In this document: positions 49,101 through 59,386 of the stretch, one piece after another
Numbering within the stretch: position 1 is the first letter of the stretch
How the letters are laid out: each line of letters begins with the position of its first letter
Assembly (NCBI RefSeq): GCF_937616625.2
Contig: NC_065574.1
Coordinates: forward strand, 12,154,501 to 12,218,500
Source of the DNA: Mercurialis annua
Taxonomy: Eukaryota; Streptophyta; Magnoliopsida; Malpighiales; Euphorbiaceae
Length of the DNA stretch: 64,000 bases
Direction: 5' to 3'
Position numbers and translations under genes: made by a program
The notes under the pieces: model-generated
What the model was told of the DNA's origin: nothing
What the model saw: the letters and a program-made list of their open reading frames with translations, nothing else
Databases searched by the model: none

Positions 49101-50207
49101 TTTCTTACGGCCAGAAGCTTTGTGATGGAAAAATTTGGTATTGCGGTCACCATCTTTAAGCCAATTCGCACGAGAGCGTTGCATCCACATAGTCTCTTCC
49201 CTACACAGTTGTTCATCCAATTCCAAGTTCAGTGCAGCAATAGCTCTACCATTGTCATCAGAGAACGGTCTAGCTTGTAATTCTTTAAGGGCTGCCATAT
49301 TTTCCTTGATGTTGCGACGAATGCACCCTATATTATGATAAGCCCATTCTTTGAAATTCTGGCCACACAAAATCATCTTCTCCATAAAACCATCATGAGG
49401 GACAGCGGTTTCATTCCACAGCGAAGCAACAACTCCTTCAAACTGATCATGAGACATCCATAATTTTTCGAATCGAACCGGCTTGGCCTCCTTTTTCACT
49501 GCAGTGCTCATCGTGTTGAGCAACACAGGGCAGTGATCAGATCGTTGGCGAGCAAGATGGTGGACTCTCCACCCCCAATACATCTCCTGCCATCTAGCGT
49601 TGCCTAGAAAACGGTCCAACCTAGCTTGTATATTCTGATCCAAGTTTCTCATGTTCGACCAAGTGAAAGGACAACCTTCAAACCCCAGATCAGCGAGACT
49701 ACAATCGTCAATGGCATTTTTAAACCCATCGATCTCTTTTTGATCTCTAAGCCGACCCCCTATCTTCTCCGAGTGAAGGAGACACGTGTTGAAATCTCCA
49801 AAGATTAGCAATGGTTTAGTTATGTGCAAGCAAACCCGTCGCAACAAATCACAAGTGAGCATCTTATTATTGGCCTCAGGCCAGCCGTAAACACCAACAC
49901 CAATCCAGTCCAAGCTCACCTCCACATCATGAGCAGAAAAAGCAATATGATTACTAGAAAAATCAGAAATATTAACAGTGATGGATTTTCTCCAAAAAAG
50001 AGCCAAACCACCTTTACGACCAACACAATCAACAGAAAAGGAATTAAAAGACTGAAACTTCCTTCTAATAGAGGTGAACTCATTATCGAAGAGTTTTGTC
50101 TCCATAAGAAAGAAAATGTCCGGGGAATTAGAAGTAACAATAAAGTTAAGAGCACGTACCGTCCAAGGATTCCCCGCACCTTGGAGGTTCCAACTGAGGA
50201 GTTTCAT
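46140..50207 (-). CDS. LINE ORF2: endonuclease, reverse transcriptase, RNase H
   Basis: 1355 codons without interruption. An APE-type endonuclease lies at residues 1-230: N7 in SWNLQG, E36 in METKL, D138 in FGDFN, D198, and SDH at 223-225. Reverse transcriptase lies at about 448-740, with APGPDG, FVPGRLISDN, LDMSKAYDRVEW, RGLRQGDPLSP and the catalytic FADD at 685-688. A zf-RVT region with CPRCG follows at about 1080-1160. A C-terminal plant-type RNase H starts at about 1209, with likely catalytic D1212, E1253 and D1277. The enzyme nicks target DNA and copies the LINE RNA in place. The start ATG overlaps the ORF1 stop as ATGA, which suggests coupled translation. No catalytic motif is visibly broken. 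Confidence 0.95.
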   Translation of the reverse strand: MKLLSWNLQGAGNPWTVRALNFIVTSNSPDIFFLMETKLFDNEFTSIRRKFQSFNSFSVDCVGRKGGLALFWRKSITVNISDFSSNHIAFSAHDVEVSLDWIGVGVYGWPEANNKMLTCDLLRRVCLHITKPLLIFGDFNTCLLHSEKIGGRLRDQKEIDGFKNAIDDCSLADLGFEGCPFTWSNMRNLDQNIQARLDRFLGNARWQEMYWGWRVHHLARQRSDHCPVLLNTMSTAVKKEAKPVRFEKLWMSHDQFEGVVASLWNETAVPHDGFMEKMILCGQNFKEWAYHNIGCIRRNIKENMAALKELQARPFSDDNGRAIAALNLELDEQLCREETMWMQRSRANWLKDGDRNTKFFHHKASGRKKTNTIHRIQDDLGNWRVGEAVAVVVTEYFRKLFTSSNPINQEAVVDSFDSCITEEQFSDLQAEFREEEVVSALKQMGPTKAPGPDGMPALFYSSYWHIVGKDVVKCVLGVLQSGVMPKDMNHTFITLIPKKPSPESMKDLRPISLCNVVYKLIAKVLANRLKRVLSSLIHESQSAFVPGRLISDNALIAFELFHSMAKRSQGKKGSIALKLDMSKAYDRVEWSFIEKAMRKMGFPVHFTKLIAVCMSSVTFSFLVNGTPHGFLQPQRGLRQGDPLSPYLFLFCMEGFSALLRKGVREGSITGSRLCRGAPKVNHLFFADDSVLFAQATSKECHAVKKIIGLFETATGQVVNFDKSELLFSSGVAQEGKQSIQQILGIQVVPYFKKYLGMPTMVGRSKKPIFAFLRDRLNKRTLGWKERFLSKAGKETLIKSIAQSIPTYIMSCFALPISFCADMQSIISKFWWNGVDDKRKISWVSWNKICKAKKEGGLGFRNLRAFNLAMLAKQAWRLIRCPDSLCARVFKAKYFPQESFLRAHLRRGASFVWQSIMEGKKIIDAGIAWRIGDGKSVNVRKDNWITTSNFLKPLGPVHAPDDCNVSSFINVQQPSWDHDKVMAAFSPSVATDILKIPISNRLPPDKLFWPSNRNGFYSVKSGYYKACNILNRGSASSSTISDPDKLWTKIWQVSVQPKIRHFLWRICHKSLSCLDNLAKRAVPVVNLCPRCGTQAETDLHALKECEEVRGLWLLSPLNLRVNEMQALSLIDWLGVMFSTLKADDLQIFIICLWMLWNDRNNIVFSNPRQPAQLLFRNVSSFRGRGVERQVLPKVRDDTTWQPPPPNVLKINSDAAISAQKKLAAISAVCRDSSGIVVKCGVAILHGVTEVELAEALAVRLGLQMVADLQVKEQVVETDALTVVKRFQQQGVAIDHVQMIIEDCIAAAQEKNVIFRHVSRNCNLVAHALAKWGIFIGKDCMFDGEIPSPVNELIVSF

Positions 50208-51559
50208 TGCTTCCGGCGAGACTGCTTAACAGCCTCCGCCGATATCTCAATATTGTCAAACTTATCCAACAATCCATCTCTAGCTTTCTTTGAGAAAAGA
50301 TTATTTGGATCACAAGCTATCTCTGCCTCAACGAGTGATCTTTTCGAGACTCCGGTTGACTTCGAACCCTCTCCAATCTCACACCCTTCGTTTCTCTGCC
50401 CTGAAAATCGTGACCATGTGCTCTTTTTATTACCCTTCCCTTTTTTTCCTTCCTTGGGGTCATCAGATTTGTAATTTGCATTTAGCGCTGGAATCTGGTG
50501 TAGATGTTGCACCTGAGATACATTAACCTCCACAAACTCATTTGTTACTACATTAGTTGAAATTGTTGTTTCCTTACATCCCACCTGAGTTTCCATCGCG
50601 TTCTTCCCCTTATTCGTCTGGTTGGGGCCATTTAAATCAGCTATTACCCCATTGCAATTTTCCTCCAAATTCAGGACCCTTCTCGCAGTGGACGCTACCT
50701 CTGGTTCCACATTATGCATGTTAGTCTCATCCACCTCCTTCCGACTTCTAACTCCCGTTGGAGCTGAGCGTATATTTCCCATAAGAACCCGTTTTCGTGG
50801 TGTAGCTCTAAGACCAGCTCCATACGGCCATTCAGTAACATCAGTTTCGTCCGGCTTAAGCTCACAATCAACCACTGTGTGATCAAGAAGACCGCACCAA
50901 TAACAAAAGTTTTGAACTCGTTCATACTTGAAAGAGATCCAGCAGCTCTCTCCGATTGGATTTATGATTTTCGTCCCCCGAATTAATGGTTTTGTGACAT
51001 CTATCATTACTCGAACTCTGCTATATCTATTCCAGCTCCCTTCTCCTTCATCGCACCATTCAACCACTCTACCAACCTTCCCTCCAATCCTACTAATAGC
51101 CGCTTTCCCTCGACAGTTAAGTGGGAGATCATATATGCGAAGCCAGAAAGGAGAGCATTGTAGTCCCATATTATTTGGTTGCATATTTCCACTCATTGGT
51201 TCGAAGATAATCAACTGTTTATCAAAGTGCCATGGGGCATCACTCAGAACCCTATTTTTATCAGCTTTTGTGCGGAATTCACAGACAAACAGATTATCAC
51301 CGATATCCCTCATCTCAAACCCCTTAGCAAGTCTCCAAGCACTCGTAAGCGCGTTGCGCATATGACTCAGATTATATGGTTTCTTTGTCAGAAGTTTTCC
51401 GACAAGGCTAAGATTAGCCTTATGTTCTAGGGTTTCGTCAATTACATCCTCTAGATTAATAGCAGTGCACTCATCCTCTGTGAGTCGTATGTTTGCACAA
51501 CGATCCACCAGTTCTTCCTCCATGACGGGCTCCGGAAAGCAAGACAGGGCAGTAAACAA
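50204..51559 (-). CDS. LINE ORF1: DUF4283 RNA-binding protein with CCHC knuckle
   Basis: 451 codons from the first ATG; Met13 (51523, MEEELVDRC) looks like the more natural start by comparison with related ORF1 proteins. A DUF4283 region spans about 35-190 (for example FVCEFRTKADKNRVL, PFWLRIYDLPLNCR). A zinc knuckle C-x2-C-x4-H-x4-C follows at 219-232. The C-terminal half is basic and low in complexity, ending RRKQ. Such proteins coat LINE RNA. It ends in a 4-base overlap with ORF2. Confidence 0.9.
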   Translation of the reverse strand: MFTALSCFPEPVMEEELVDRCANIRLTEDECTAINLEDVIDETLEHKANLSLVGKLLTKKPYNLSHMRNALTSAWRLAKGFEMRDIGDNLFVCEFRTKADKNRVLSDAPWHFDKQLIIFEPMSGNMQPNNMGLQCSPFWLRIYDLPLNCRGKAAISRIGGKVGRVVEWCDEGEGSWNRYSRVRVMIDVTKPLIRGTKIINPIGESCWISFKYERVQNFCYWCGLLDHTVVDCELKPDETDVTEWPYGAGLRATPRKRVLMGNIRSAPTGVRSRKEVDETNMHNVEPEVASTARRVLNLEENCNGVIADLNGPNQTNKGKNAMETQVGCKETTISTNVVTNEFVEVNVSQVQHLHQIPALNANYKSDDPKEGKKGKGNKKSTWSRFSGQRNEGCEIGEGSKSTGVSKRSLVEAEIACDPNNLFSKKARDGLLDKFDNIEISAEAVKQSRRKQ

Positions 51560-51704
51560 ACGAAATAAATCCGATCAGACTTCACGTAGAAGAGATAAAC
51601 CCTAACCCTAGATAGGCCTAGAGTAGAGAGGAGGCTCCACAAAAATAGGGAGAGTTAAAATTCCCGCAATTGAATAATTCGTACTTTCATTCATTCAGTT
51701 TCTT

Positions 51705-52364
51705 AAAATTTGAATCTTGCTCCATTAGTATTTCTTTTATTCTAGATGTAGAATAATAAAATTTCTCATTCCATTTTTCATTGTAAAGAATTGTAATAAT
51801 GTCATGATAATGGTGGCATTTTCTTGTTTCTTGGTAATTAAAGTATGAAAGTGAAAGCTCCGATCTTCTAAAACGGCAAATTCAAATTTATGACTTAAAA
51901 CATGAAAGGTTTACATATTAGACATTGATTACATGTATAACATATACTAAAATATTTAGTCATGTCAAATTAATAAATTTTTTAGTCTGTTTCTAAATCC
52001 GCCTAGTTAGTAGGCCTAATTAATCAAATATTATTTGTCTTTTTCAAATTTTAGAATACCATTTAACTAGTTATAAGTTACTTTCAATCTAATTATACTA
52101 GTTTAGTTTCCACCTGAACTAGATCATACAAAGTTTACATGCATCTCCTCTTCTATATAATATTTTATGCAATCTTCTTTGCAATTGTCTGACTAGGATT
52201 TTACAAAACCGAACTGTATCAATATGTTGTATGAAAAACTTTAAAAATATATATAATTATGTATAAAGAAATAGATCTATAATTTTTCGTCTCAAATTGA
52301 TATGCACTGTTACAAATTGTTTATCTCAAATAATAGATGTTTTAGTTATATGTAAGTGATTAGT

Positions 52365-52417
<53 letters not shown>

Positions 52418-52504
52418 TCATTAATAACAGTACAGTTCATTAAAAATAAAAAAAAGTTCTCTAAAGTGATGAAGCTGCTAACTAATAAAATAACAATAAT
52501 ACAA
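51705..52504. other. AT-rich spacer 5' of the LINE
   Basis: No gene. It contains the (AT)n microsatellite at 52368-52413 and otherwise nothing I can name. Confidence 0.45.
52368..52413. repeat. (AT)23 microsatellite
   Basis: An uninterrupted run of 46 alternating A and T bases, likely polymorphic in length. Confidence 0.95.
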
Positions 52505-52605
52505 ACGAATTATAACTTAAATGGTATGCGCGTTGGGCATCAAATTGTTAGGTCATGGGTTGAATTTCTCACAAGCACCTTCCCTCTCCAATTACCAAAA
52601 AAATT
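52505..52605 (+). mobile_element. Probable tRNA-derived SINE remnant
   Basis: TAACTTAAATGGTATGCGCG resembles an A box and GGTCATGGGTTGAATTTC a B box, with about the right spacing. CACAAGCACCTTCCCTCTCC and an A-run follow, as in plant SINEs. No target duplication was found. Confidence 0.45.
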
Positions 52606-52837
52606 ATATTATTATAAAAGTAAATCTAATTCAATTCAGATGTGTTGGTTACTGAAATTCAATGCAAGGAAGTTCCTAAAACCTCTCCAAACATTGAGTT
52701 ACTCCTTATCCCTATAGTACTCTTGTTATATGTAGTGAGGAGGTTAGGATGCCTTGTTATACTATGAATAAGAATGTCAGTTTAGGTGTGATTGGTGAGG
52801 GTAGGTCGAGGCTTACCAAACCCCCTAAAATAATTTG

Positions 52838-54905
52838 ATGATAGGCTGTTGGAACATTAGAGGGGTTAGTATGTCCCTCAAGCAGTCATAGGTGTGCTCT
52901 CTGATTAAAACTAATATATTGTGTGTTGTTGGTCTAGTGGAAACTAGAGTTAAAGAAGTAATTTTGAGGAAATTTGGGATTCCATGAAAAAGAGTCTTCC
53001 TGATTGGGATATAATTCACAACTATGTTTGTTCTATTATTGGAAGGATTTGGATTTTGTTTAACTCTGAGATTGTTTTTGTGTGTTCCTTAATCAAACAT
53101 AATCAGTTTATCCATTGTAAAGTGAGTATGGGGGATGTGATATTACTGTGTACTATGGTCTACGGTTCTTATTTAGCTTATCAGAGAAGTGAGTTGTGGA
53201 ATCAACTAGGCACCATTAGCGAAAATGTGTGTGACAAGTGGGCTATTATGTAGGGCTTTAATGCTGTTATGACCAATGCTAATAGAATCGGGGGTAAATG
53301 TATTGATAACCAGGCAGGGTTGGATTTTAAAAACTGGTAAGTTCATGTAAATGTAACTGAGTTAAGGCATCATGGTAGTTCTTATACTTGGTGTAATAAT
53401 CAAAGAGGTACCAACAAGATTTGGAGAAAATTAGATTGGATTTTTGTGAATGATATGTGGTTGCACCAGTGGATGGATTCTTATTATGATGTCCTTCATT
53501 TTGGTATTTCTAACCATATTCCTCTAGTCATAAGATTTGGCAATAGTTTGGTTGACAGGAAAAGCACCTTTAGATTCTTTAATGTGTGGTGTAAGCATTC
53601 TAATTTTCAGGATATTGTGAATCAAGCCTGGAATAACAGTGTTGATAGCTCCAAGATATTTAAGGTCTATCAGAATTTGAAGATTCTTGGAAAAGAGCTC
53701 AGGTGTCTTAGTAAAAGAGATTTTTGTGATATATCTCTTAAGTTGAATCAAACAAAAAGTCTTTTGGAGAGACTCCAAGATGATTTAATTAGTGATCCTT
53801 TTAATGAGCATTTGCATGATGGGGAGAGGGCAGTGAGCAGATATATGTACAAATTTATTAAGGATCCTTCGTTGTTTCGAATTGGTCTGAGTTACCCATT
53901 ACCTATCATGATTTGCCTTTATCTCTGAAACCGGTAAAAGCGGAGCATTAGGATCCAATGATTAGCAATTTTCTCCTCACAGTTGGCAGGTTGGAAAGGA
54001 AATTTGCTATTTTTGGATGGTATGCTGACTTGGATTAAGTTTATTCTTAGCAGTCTCTTAGTCTACTATCTTTGCTCTTTTTACATTTCCCATCCAATTG
54101 TTTTATTTCTGTAACAATTTATACGTTTTGTTTTTGGAGTGGTTCAATTGTCAAGTCGGGGTTCAGTAAAGTTTCATGGGTGGATGTTTGTTTTCCATTC
54201 GTTGATGGGCTTTGAGCATTACTCCTATGAAAATCAAAAATCAAAGTTTGCTACTAAAGTGGATTTGGAAGCTTATTACTACCGGTAAGTTATCTCTATG
54301 GTTTAATGTAATTTCTTATAGTTCGGGTTTAATAAATTGGTTTGATATTGAAGATGTTGCTGCTCGGCGTCTATCTCATTTGTGGCGCGATATTCAATCG
54401 GCATTTGGAGAAGCTTCAAAAGCGGGCTAAGCATCTATTTGAGTATGAGAGATTAATCAAGATTTTGGTTTCATATTTGGACTGGTAATGAGCCTCTATT
54501 TTTGTTTCCTAGTCTGTTTTCTCTTTTTAGAATTTAGAATTTCTTGTTTCTGATATGTTTGACTTTCAGCAGAACTATTATTGTTTTTCTTGCAGGCAGC
54601 GTAATTTTTGGCTGGGTGAATAGACTCGGCTTTGTTCTATGTTGGTTTTGGTCTCCGGCCGTCTTCCTTGCTCTGCCAGACCGAATGACTTCTGCTGGAA
54701 GAACAAGTTTGTGTATTCTTTGGTAGCTTTGGTTAACCTTCTTCATAATTCTGCTCGGTCTGCTCTTGTAACTCGGCTGGGAAGATTTTGGAAGTTCAAA
54801 ATTCCCCCACACATCCTCTTCTTTATGTGGTTGTTGTCGAATGTAATGTTGGTTTGCAGAGGAGTTCTTTCGTTACTCAACTCTCCCTGCTTGCTTTATT
54901 CATAG
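52838..54905 (+). mobile_element. Third LINE relic, plus strand, reverse transcriptase deleted
   Basis: It begins like a LINE endonuclease (MIGCWNIRGVS, then VVGLVETRV) and continues with SSYTWCNNQRG, KLDWIFVND and SNHIPLVIRF (53370-53540). An ORF at 53446-53928 follows. At about 54170-54300 it jumps to the post-RT region (SWVDVCFPFVDG; LLLKWIWKL), then to a zf-RVT end (LVTRLGRFWKFKIPPHILFF, about 54765-54830). The RT core with FADD is missing. Many stops and frameshifts are present. Confidence 0.75.
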
Positions 54906-55257
54906 GAGCAATCAAGTATAAGATGTGGCTTATTACCCAGCTAACAACTTGAGTTTTGATTATTTTCATAAATGATAAATTTGAACTATTTTTGTAATTT
55001 TTTATGATCTGGTAGATTTTTTTCTTTTTGAAAAGACTCTTTGTGATCCACTTCTTTTTGGATGAGCTAATCCAATAATCATTTGTCTAAAAATTTATTC
55101 TAGTTCAAGTTGCTAAATAAATAATATTTTATTTTTGTATGGATATTTGAATTATTTCATAATTGAAAGACATATTTGAATATTTTTATATATGAAAGAC
55201 ATGTTTAATCTTATCATTTACGAAGGGTATATTTGAACCTTTTGATATATGAAATTT
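54906..55257. other. AT-rich spacer
   Basis: Several GAAAGACAT/ATATTTGAA-like repeats but no gene or clear element end. Confidence 0.4.
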
Positions 55258-55852
55258 GAAAAAAGAATCAAATCGCCCCTCTATTTGGCACGAAATATCA
55301 AATAAGTCAATCTCACCGCTTTTAATACAAACAGATCCAAAACTTGTGTTTTCATATAAAAAAACCCTTAGACAGTGAGTTTTTTAATATCAATTCATTA
55401 ATTTAATGATAATAATTAGTTATAATTAAATTTTTAATTATAACCCAATTACAACCGTAATCAGTTAAAGTCCTAATTATACACCTAATTGGCTAATTCA
55501 CTCTAATTAAACGAATAAAGCACAACTAATCCTAATTGAATTAAATCTAATTCTAATTAAAGTAAACCTAACCCACAACAACCAGTTGCCGTCGCCCTTA
55601 CCACCTGCTAGTGTCTACTATCAAACCATTGCTCAGCAGACTCTGCCACAACCATCTCTTCAATCTCCTCCGCTGCCACCAGCAAACCAACGGCCAACAA
55701 ACAATCAAATGACCAAAATGACCCCGTCTTTGTAATCACCTTCAAGAATGTCCGTCCGATGTTTATGTGGCTGAGAAAAATGAAACATGATGGTTGGTCT
55801 GCAAAATGAAACCTAGATGGTTTGTTCGTGGGGCTGAGAAAAATGAAACCCA

Positions 55853-56164
55853 TGTTAAATATCACCGACATTACTCTCTTAATCTCTAGGACTTTCCATT
55901 TCTAGATATTTCTAGGATTGTGTAATAAAAGAAAAACCTAGAAACACCTAAACTCATAATTAACCGACCTAGACAACTATAAATAGGAATGGGCTTATCA
56001 AATTTTGTATGCATAAAGAAAGCTATCAAATATTAAGTGAGTGGGTGCAAGTGACGTGAGTGTGTGAGAAAGAGTGTGGTGTAATAGTTAGAAGTGTGTA
56101 CTAATTACAATTTAGTACAAATAAATAAAAATTGTTTCAATTAAATCCTCCCTAAAAACTAACA
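55853..56164 (+). repeat. Copia 5' LTR
   Basis: 312 bp with TG...CA ends; it should carry the promoter. A TATAAATA-like word lies at about 55979. It differs from the 3' LTR by four substitutions and no indels. Confidence 0.95.
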
Positions 56165-56327
56165 AGTGGTATCGGAGCCGGACGGTGAGGGACCGGTTCG
56201 AGAAAAGGTCGAGCAAACGATCCGGGATCGTGGTACGTTGAATCGCCGCAAGCACGCAGTCAGGGACCGTGCAGAGTATTGGTCAGGGACCAAGTGATTT
56301 GGTTAATTAGAGAAAATAACCAAAGAA

Positions 56328-59052
56328 ATGGCGGATATTTCAACCTCGGTAAGTACCCTGGAAAAACTCAATGCTAATAATTATAGCACTTGGAGTACTC
56401 GTATGCAATTTTATTTGCTCGGTCAAGATCTGTGGGAGATCGTCGGAGGGAGTGAAACGACATCCCCAACAAATAAAGATGACCTTAGAAAGTGGAAGGT
56501 CGGGGCCGGTAAAGCTATGTACGCTTTATCGATATTGGTGGAGGATGATTTGCTACAGCACATCAAGGATGCAAAAACGCCCAAAGAGGCGTGGGACACT
56601 CTTGCTGGAGTATACACTCGGAAGAATGACGCCAAGCTCCAACAACTCGAGAACGAGTTACTATCGATATCACAACAAGATTTAACGGTAAGTCAATACT
56701 TTACCAAAGTTAAATCTTTATGCCAAGAAATATCAAAGTTGGATCCTGAAAATAAAATCACGGAAACACGAATGCGGAGAATAATCACTCACGGGCTACG
56801 TCCAGAGTTTAATGCTCTCGTGACCGCAACCCGTGGATGGTCAAAAGAACCAACTTTGAATGAGTTAGAAAATGTCTTGGCAAATCAAGAGGAATTAGAC
56901 AAGCAAATGTCTAAAACCTCAATCAAAGAAGAGGAGAGAGCCCTCTTCAGTAATAAAAATGGTAAGGATCCACAAAGGGTGAGATCCAACAACGGAGGAA
57001 GAACGCCAATGCAAGAAAATTGGCGAAGACGACAAGAAAGGAATTCGCAACAAGGGGGAGCTCAACGAGAAACCAACAATGATCGACGAGAGGAGACGAG
57101 ACGACGTACAAATAATCAATGCTTCGTTTGTGGCAAACGAGGTCACTATGCTCGCGATTGTTGGTATAGAAAAGTTGAAGGAAATGTGGCATCCACACAC
57201 CCACAGGTGGAGACCGAGGAGGAGTTAGATTTTCAAGCATCTGCTGCGGTGAGTGATAACATTATTAATTATGATAATGATTGGATTTTAGACTCCGGAT
57301 GCTCAAATCATATGAGTGGAGATAAAAAGAAATTTCTAAGCATGTCGGAGTATAAGGGAGAACGAGTCGTAGTTACTGCAAATGACTCGAAGCTACCTAT
57401 CACTCACGTCGGTAAGACAATGGTAGTGCCTCGATACAACTCCAAAGAAGTACCATTGGAAAATGTGCTTCATGTACCAGGGATGAAGAAGAATCTAATA
57501 TCGGTGTCGCAACTCACATCTTCGGGAAACTACGTAGTGTTCGGACCCAAAGATGTGAAGGTGTATCAAAATTTGAGATTACCAAATAAGCCATTGATGG
57601 AGGGACGAAGGCTAAATTCTGTCTACGTGATGTCTGCTCAAACGGCATACGCAGACAAGATGAGGAAAAATGAGACGGCTGACTTGTGGCATGCACGCCT
57701 AGGACACGTGAATTATCACAAGTTAAAGGTGATGATGCAAAAGTCTATACTCAGGGGACTTCCTCAACTAAATGTTCGAGAAGACACTGTATGTGCTGGC
57801 TGCCAGTTCGGGAAAGCGCATCAGCTACCATATGAGGATTCCGAGTATAGAGCGAAGGAGCCGCTCGAGCTAGTCCATTCAGATGTATTTGGACCGGTGA
57901 AGCATCCATCAATTAGTGGCTTTCGGTACATGATTACTTTCATTGATGATTTATCGAGGTACGTTTGGGTCTATTTCATGAAAGAGAAATCGGAAGCACT
58001 ACGTAAGTTTATTGAATTTAAGGAGATGATAGAAAAAGAAATTGGAAGAAAAATTCGGTGTCTGCGTACCGATAATGGGGGAGAATATACATCACGTGAG
58101 TTCTCAAAATATTTGCAAGACTGCAAAATAAGACGTCAGTTGACCTGTCCAAACACTCCACAACAAAATGGAGTGGCGGAAAGAAAGAATAGACATCTAG
58201 CGGAAACATGTAGAAGCATGTTACACGCGAAGAATGTTCCACCTCGGTTTTGGGCAGAGTGTATGAAGACAGCTGCTCATGTGATCAACAGACTACCACA
58301 AGTGCCGATTGGATCTGTTTCACCCTACGAGAAGCTCAAGAATATAAAACCCACTGTAAGTCACTTTCGAGTTTTCGGATGTGTGTGTTATGTTTTTTGT
58401 GCCTGATCATTTGCGGAGCAAATTTGATAAGAAGGCGTTGAAGTGCATATTTGTGGGGTATGACAACGAAAGAAAAGGGTGGAGGTGTTGTGATCCAAAT
58501 ACAGGAAAATGTTATACTTCGAGAAATGTAATATTCGATGAAACTTCTTCGTGGTGGTCTTCTCAAGGAGTAGTTCTTCCTGACTCCAAAGACATAGAAG
58601 AGAGGCTACAAGAAAAGCCTCAAGAAGACATAGTGATCGAGCAGAGTACTCGAGAAGTGGAGTCAAGTGAAGAAAATAGAAGAAGTCAATCCCCGAGAAG
58701 AGCTAAATCTCCGTGGCGCACAGGAGTATATCATCGAACACCGGAAGAAGAAAGACCAAGTCAACTTGAGGACGATATTCAAGAAGAAATTCCAGCGGAA
58801 TGTGAGATACAACCTAGAAGAAGTGAAAGGCAAAGGAAGCCGAATCCTAAATATGCTAATGTGGCAATTGTCGAAAATGACAGTACGAGAGAGCCAGCAA
58901 CATTTGAAGAGGTGGCCTCGGGCAGAAAGTTAAAGATAAAATTCGTGAAGACCGATGATCAAGTTGGCAACATATTTACTAAAGGACTAAACCGTGCAAA
59001 ATTAAGAGATCTCGAAAGACGATTTGGTGGAGTAAGCAGAGAAACACTTTAA
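56328..59052 (+). pseudogene. Copia gag-pol, frameshifted and lacking RT
   Basis: The first frame is open at 56328-58406 (692 codons): UBN2-type Gag; zinc knuckle C265-C278 ([14 protein letters not shown]); protease DSG at 322-324; GAG-pre-integrase (LWHARLGHV); and an integrase core with D519, D582 and E618, the DD35E spacing. A run of six T at 58393-58398 breaks the frame within the integrase C-terminal region. The next frame continues (58381-59052) through FVGYDNERKGW. At about 58915-58940 it then passes straight from the RT entry (ATFEEVASGRK) to the tail of RNase H (FVKTDDQVGNIFTKGLN). The RT catalytic domain is absent, so the copy could only move in trans. Confidence 0.9.
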
Positions 59053-59074
59053 GAGAGTAGTCGTTGAGGGGGAG

Positions 59075-59386
59075 TGTTAAATATCACCGACATTACTCTC
59101 TTAATCTCTAGGACTTTCCATTTCTAGATATTTCTAGGATTGTGTAATAAAAGAAAAACCTAAAAACACCTAAACTCATAATTAACCGACCTAGACAACT
59201 ATAAATAGGAGTGGGCTTATCAAATTTTGTATGCATAAAGAAAGCTATCAAATATTAAGTGAGCGGGTGCAAGTGACGTGAGTGTGTGTGAAAGAGTGTG
59301 GTGTAATAGTTAGAAGTGTGTACTAATTACAATTTAGTACAAATAAATAAAAATTGTTTCAATTAAATCCTCCCTAAAAACTAACA
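59075..59386 (+). repeat. Copia 3' LTR
   Basis: 312 bp, four substitutions from the 5' LTR (about 1.3 percent), preceded by the polypurine tract at 59065-59074. Confidence 0.95.

Larger units (their letters stand above)
46107..51687 (-). mobile_element. Full-length LINE (plant L1 type) with intact ORFs and 17-bp TSD
   Basis: The element runs on the minus strand from about 51687 (5') to 46107 (3'). CATTCATTCAGTTTCTT is duplicated exactly at 46090-46106 and 51688-51704; its last bases overlap the poly(A) run. The order is: 128-bp 5' leader, ORF1 (51559-50204), ORF2 (50207-46140), a short 3' tail with AATAAA, and an A11 tract (plus-strand T-run ending at 46115). Both ORFs are uninterrupted and the TSD is perfect, so the insertion is recent and may be competent. 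Confidence 0.93.
55853..59386 (+). mobile_element. Young non-autonomous Ty1/Copia retrotransposon, 3534 bp
   Basis: Two 312-bp LTRs (TGTTAAATATC ... CTAACA) differ at only four positions. ACCCA is duplicated at 55848-55852 and 59387-59391. A primer-binding site complementary to initiator tRNA-Met (TGGTATCGGAGCC, one mismatch from the usual word) starts at 56167. A polypurine tract TGAGGGGGAG abuts the 3' LTR. The internal region is only 2.9 kb because reverse transcriptase and most of RNase H are missing. Confidence 0.95.

Noticed and set aside
49824..50474. 216-codon plus-strand ORF
   Set aside because: Antisense shadow across the LINE ORF1/ORF2 junction; the minus-strand frames carry all conserved motifs.
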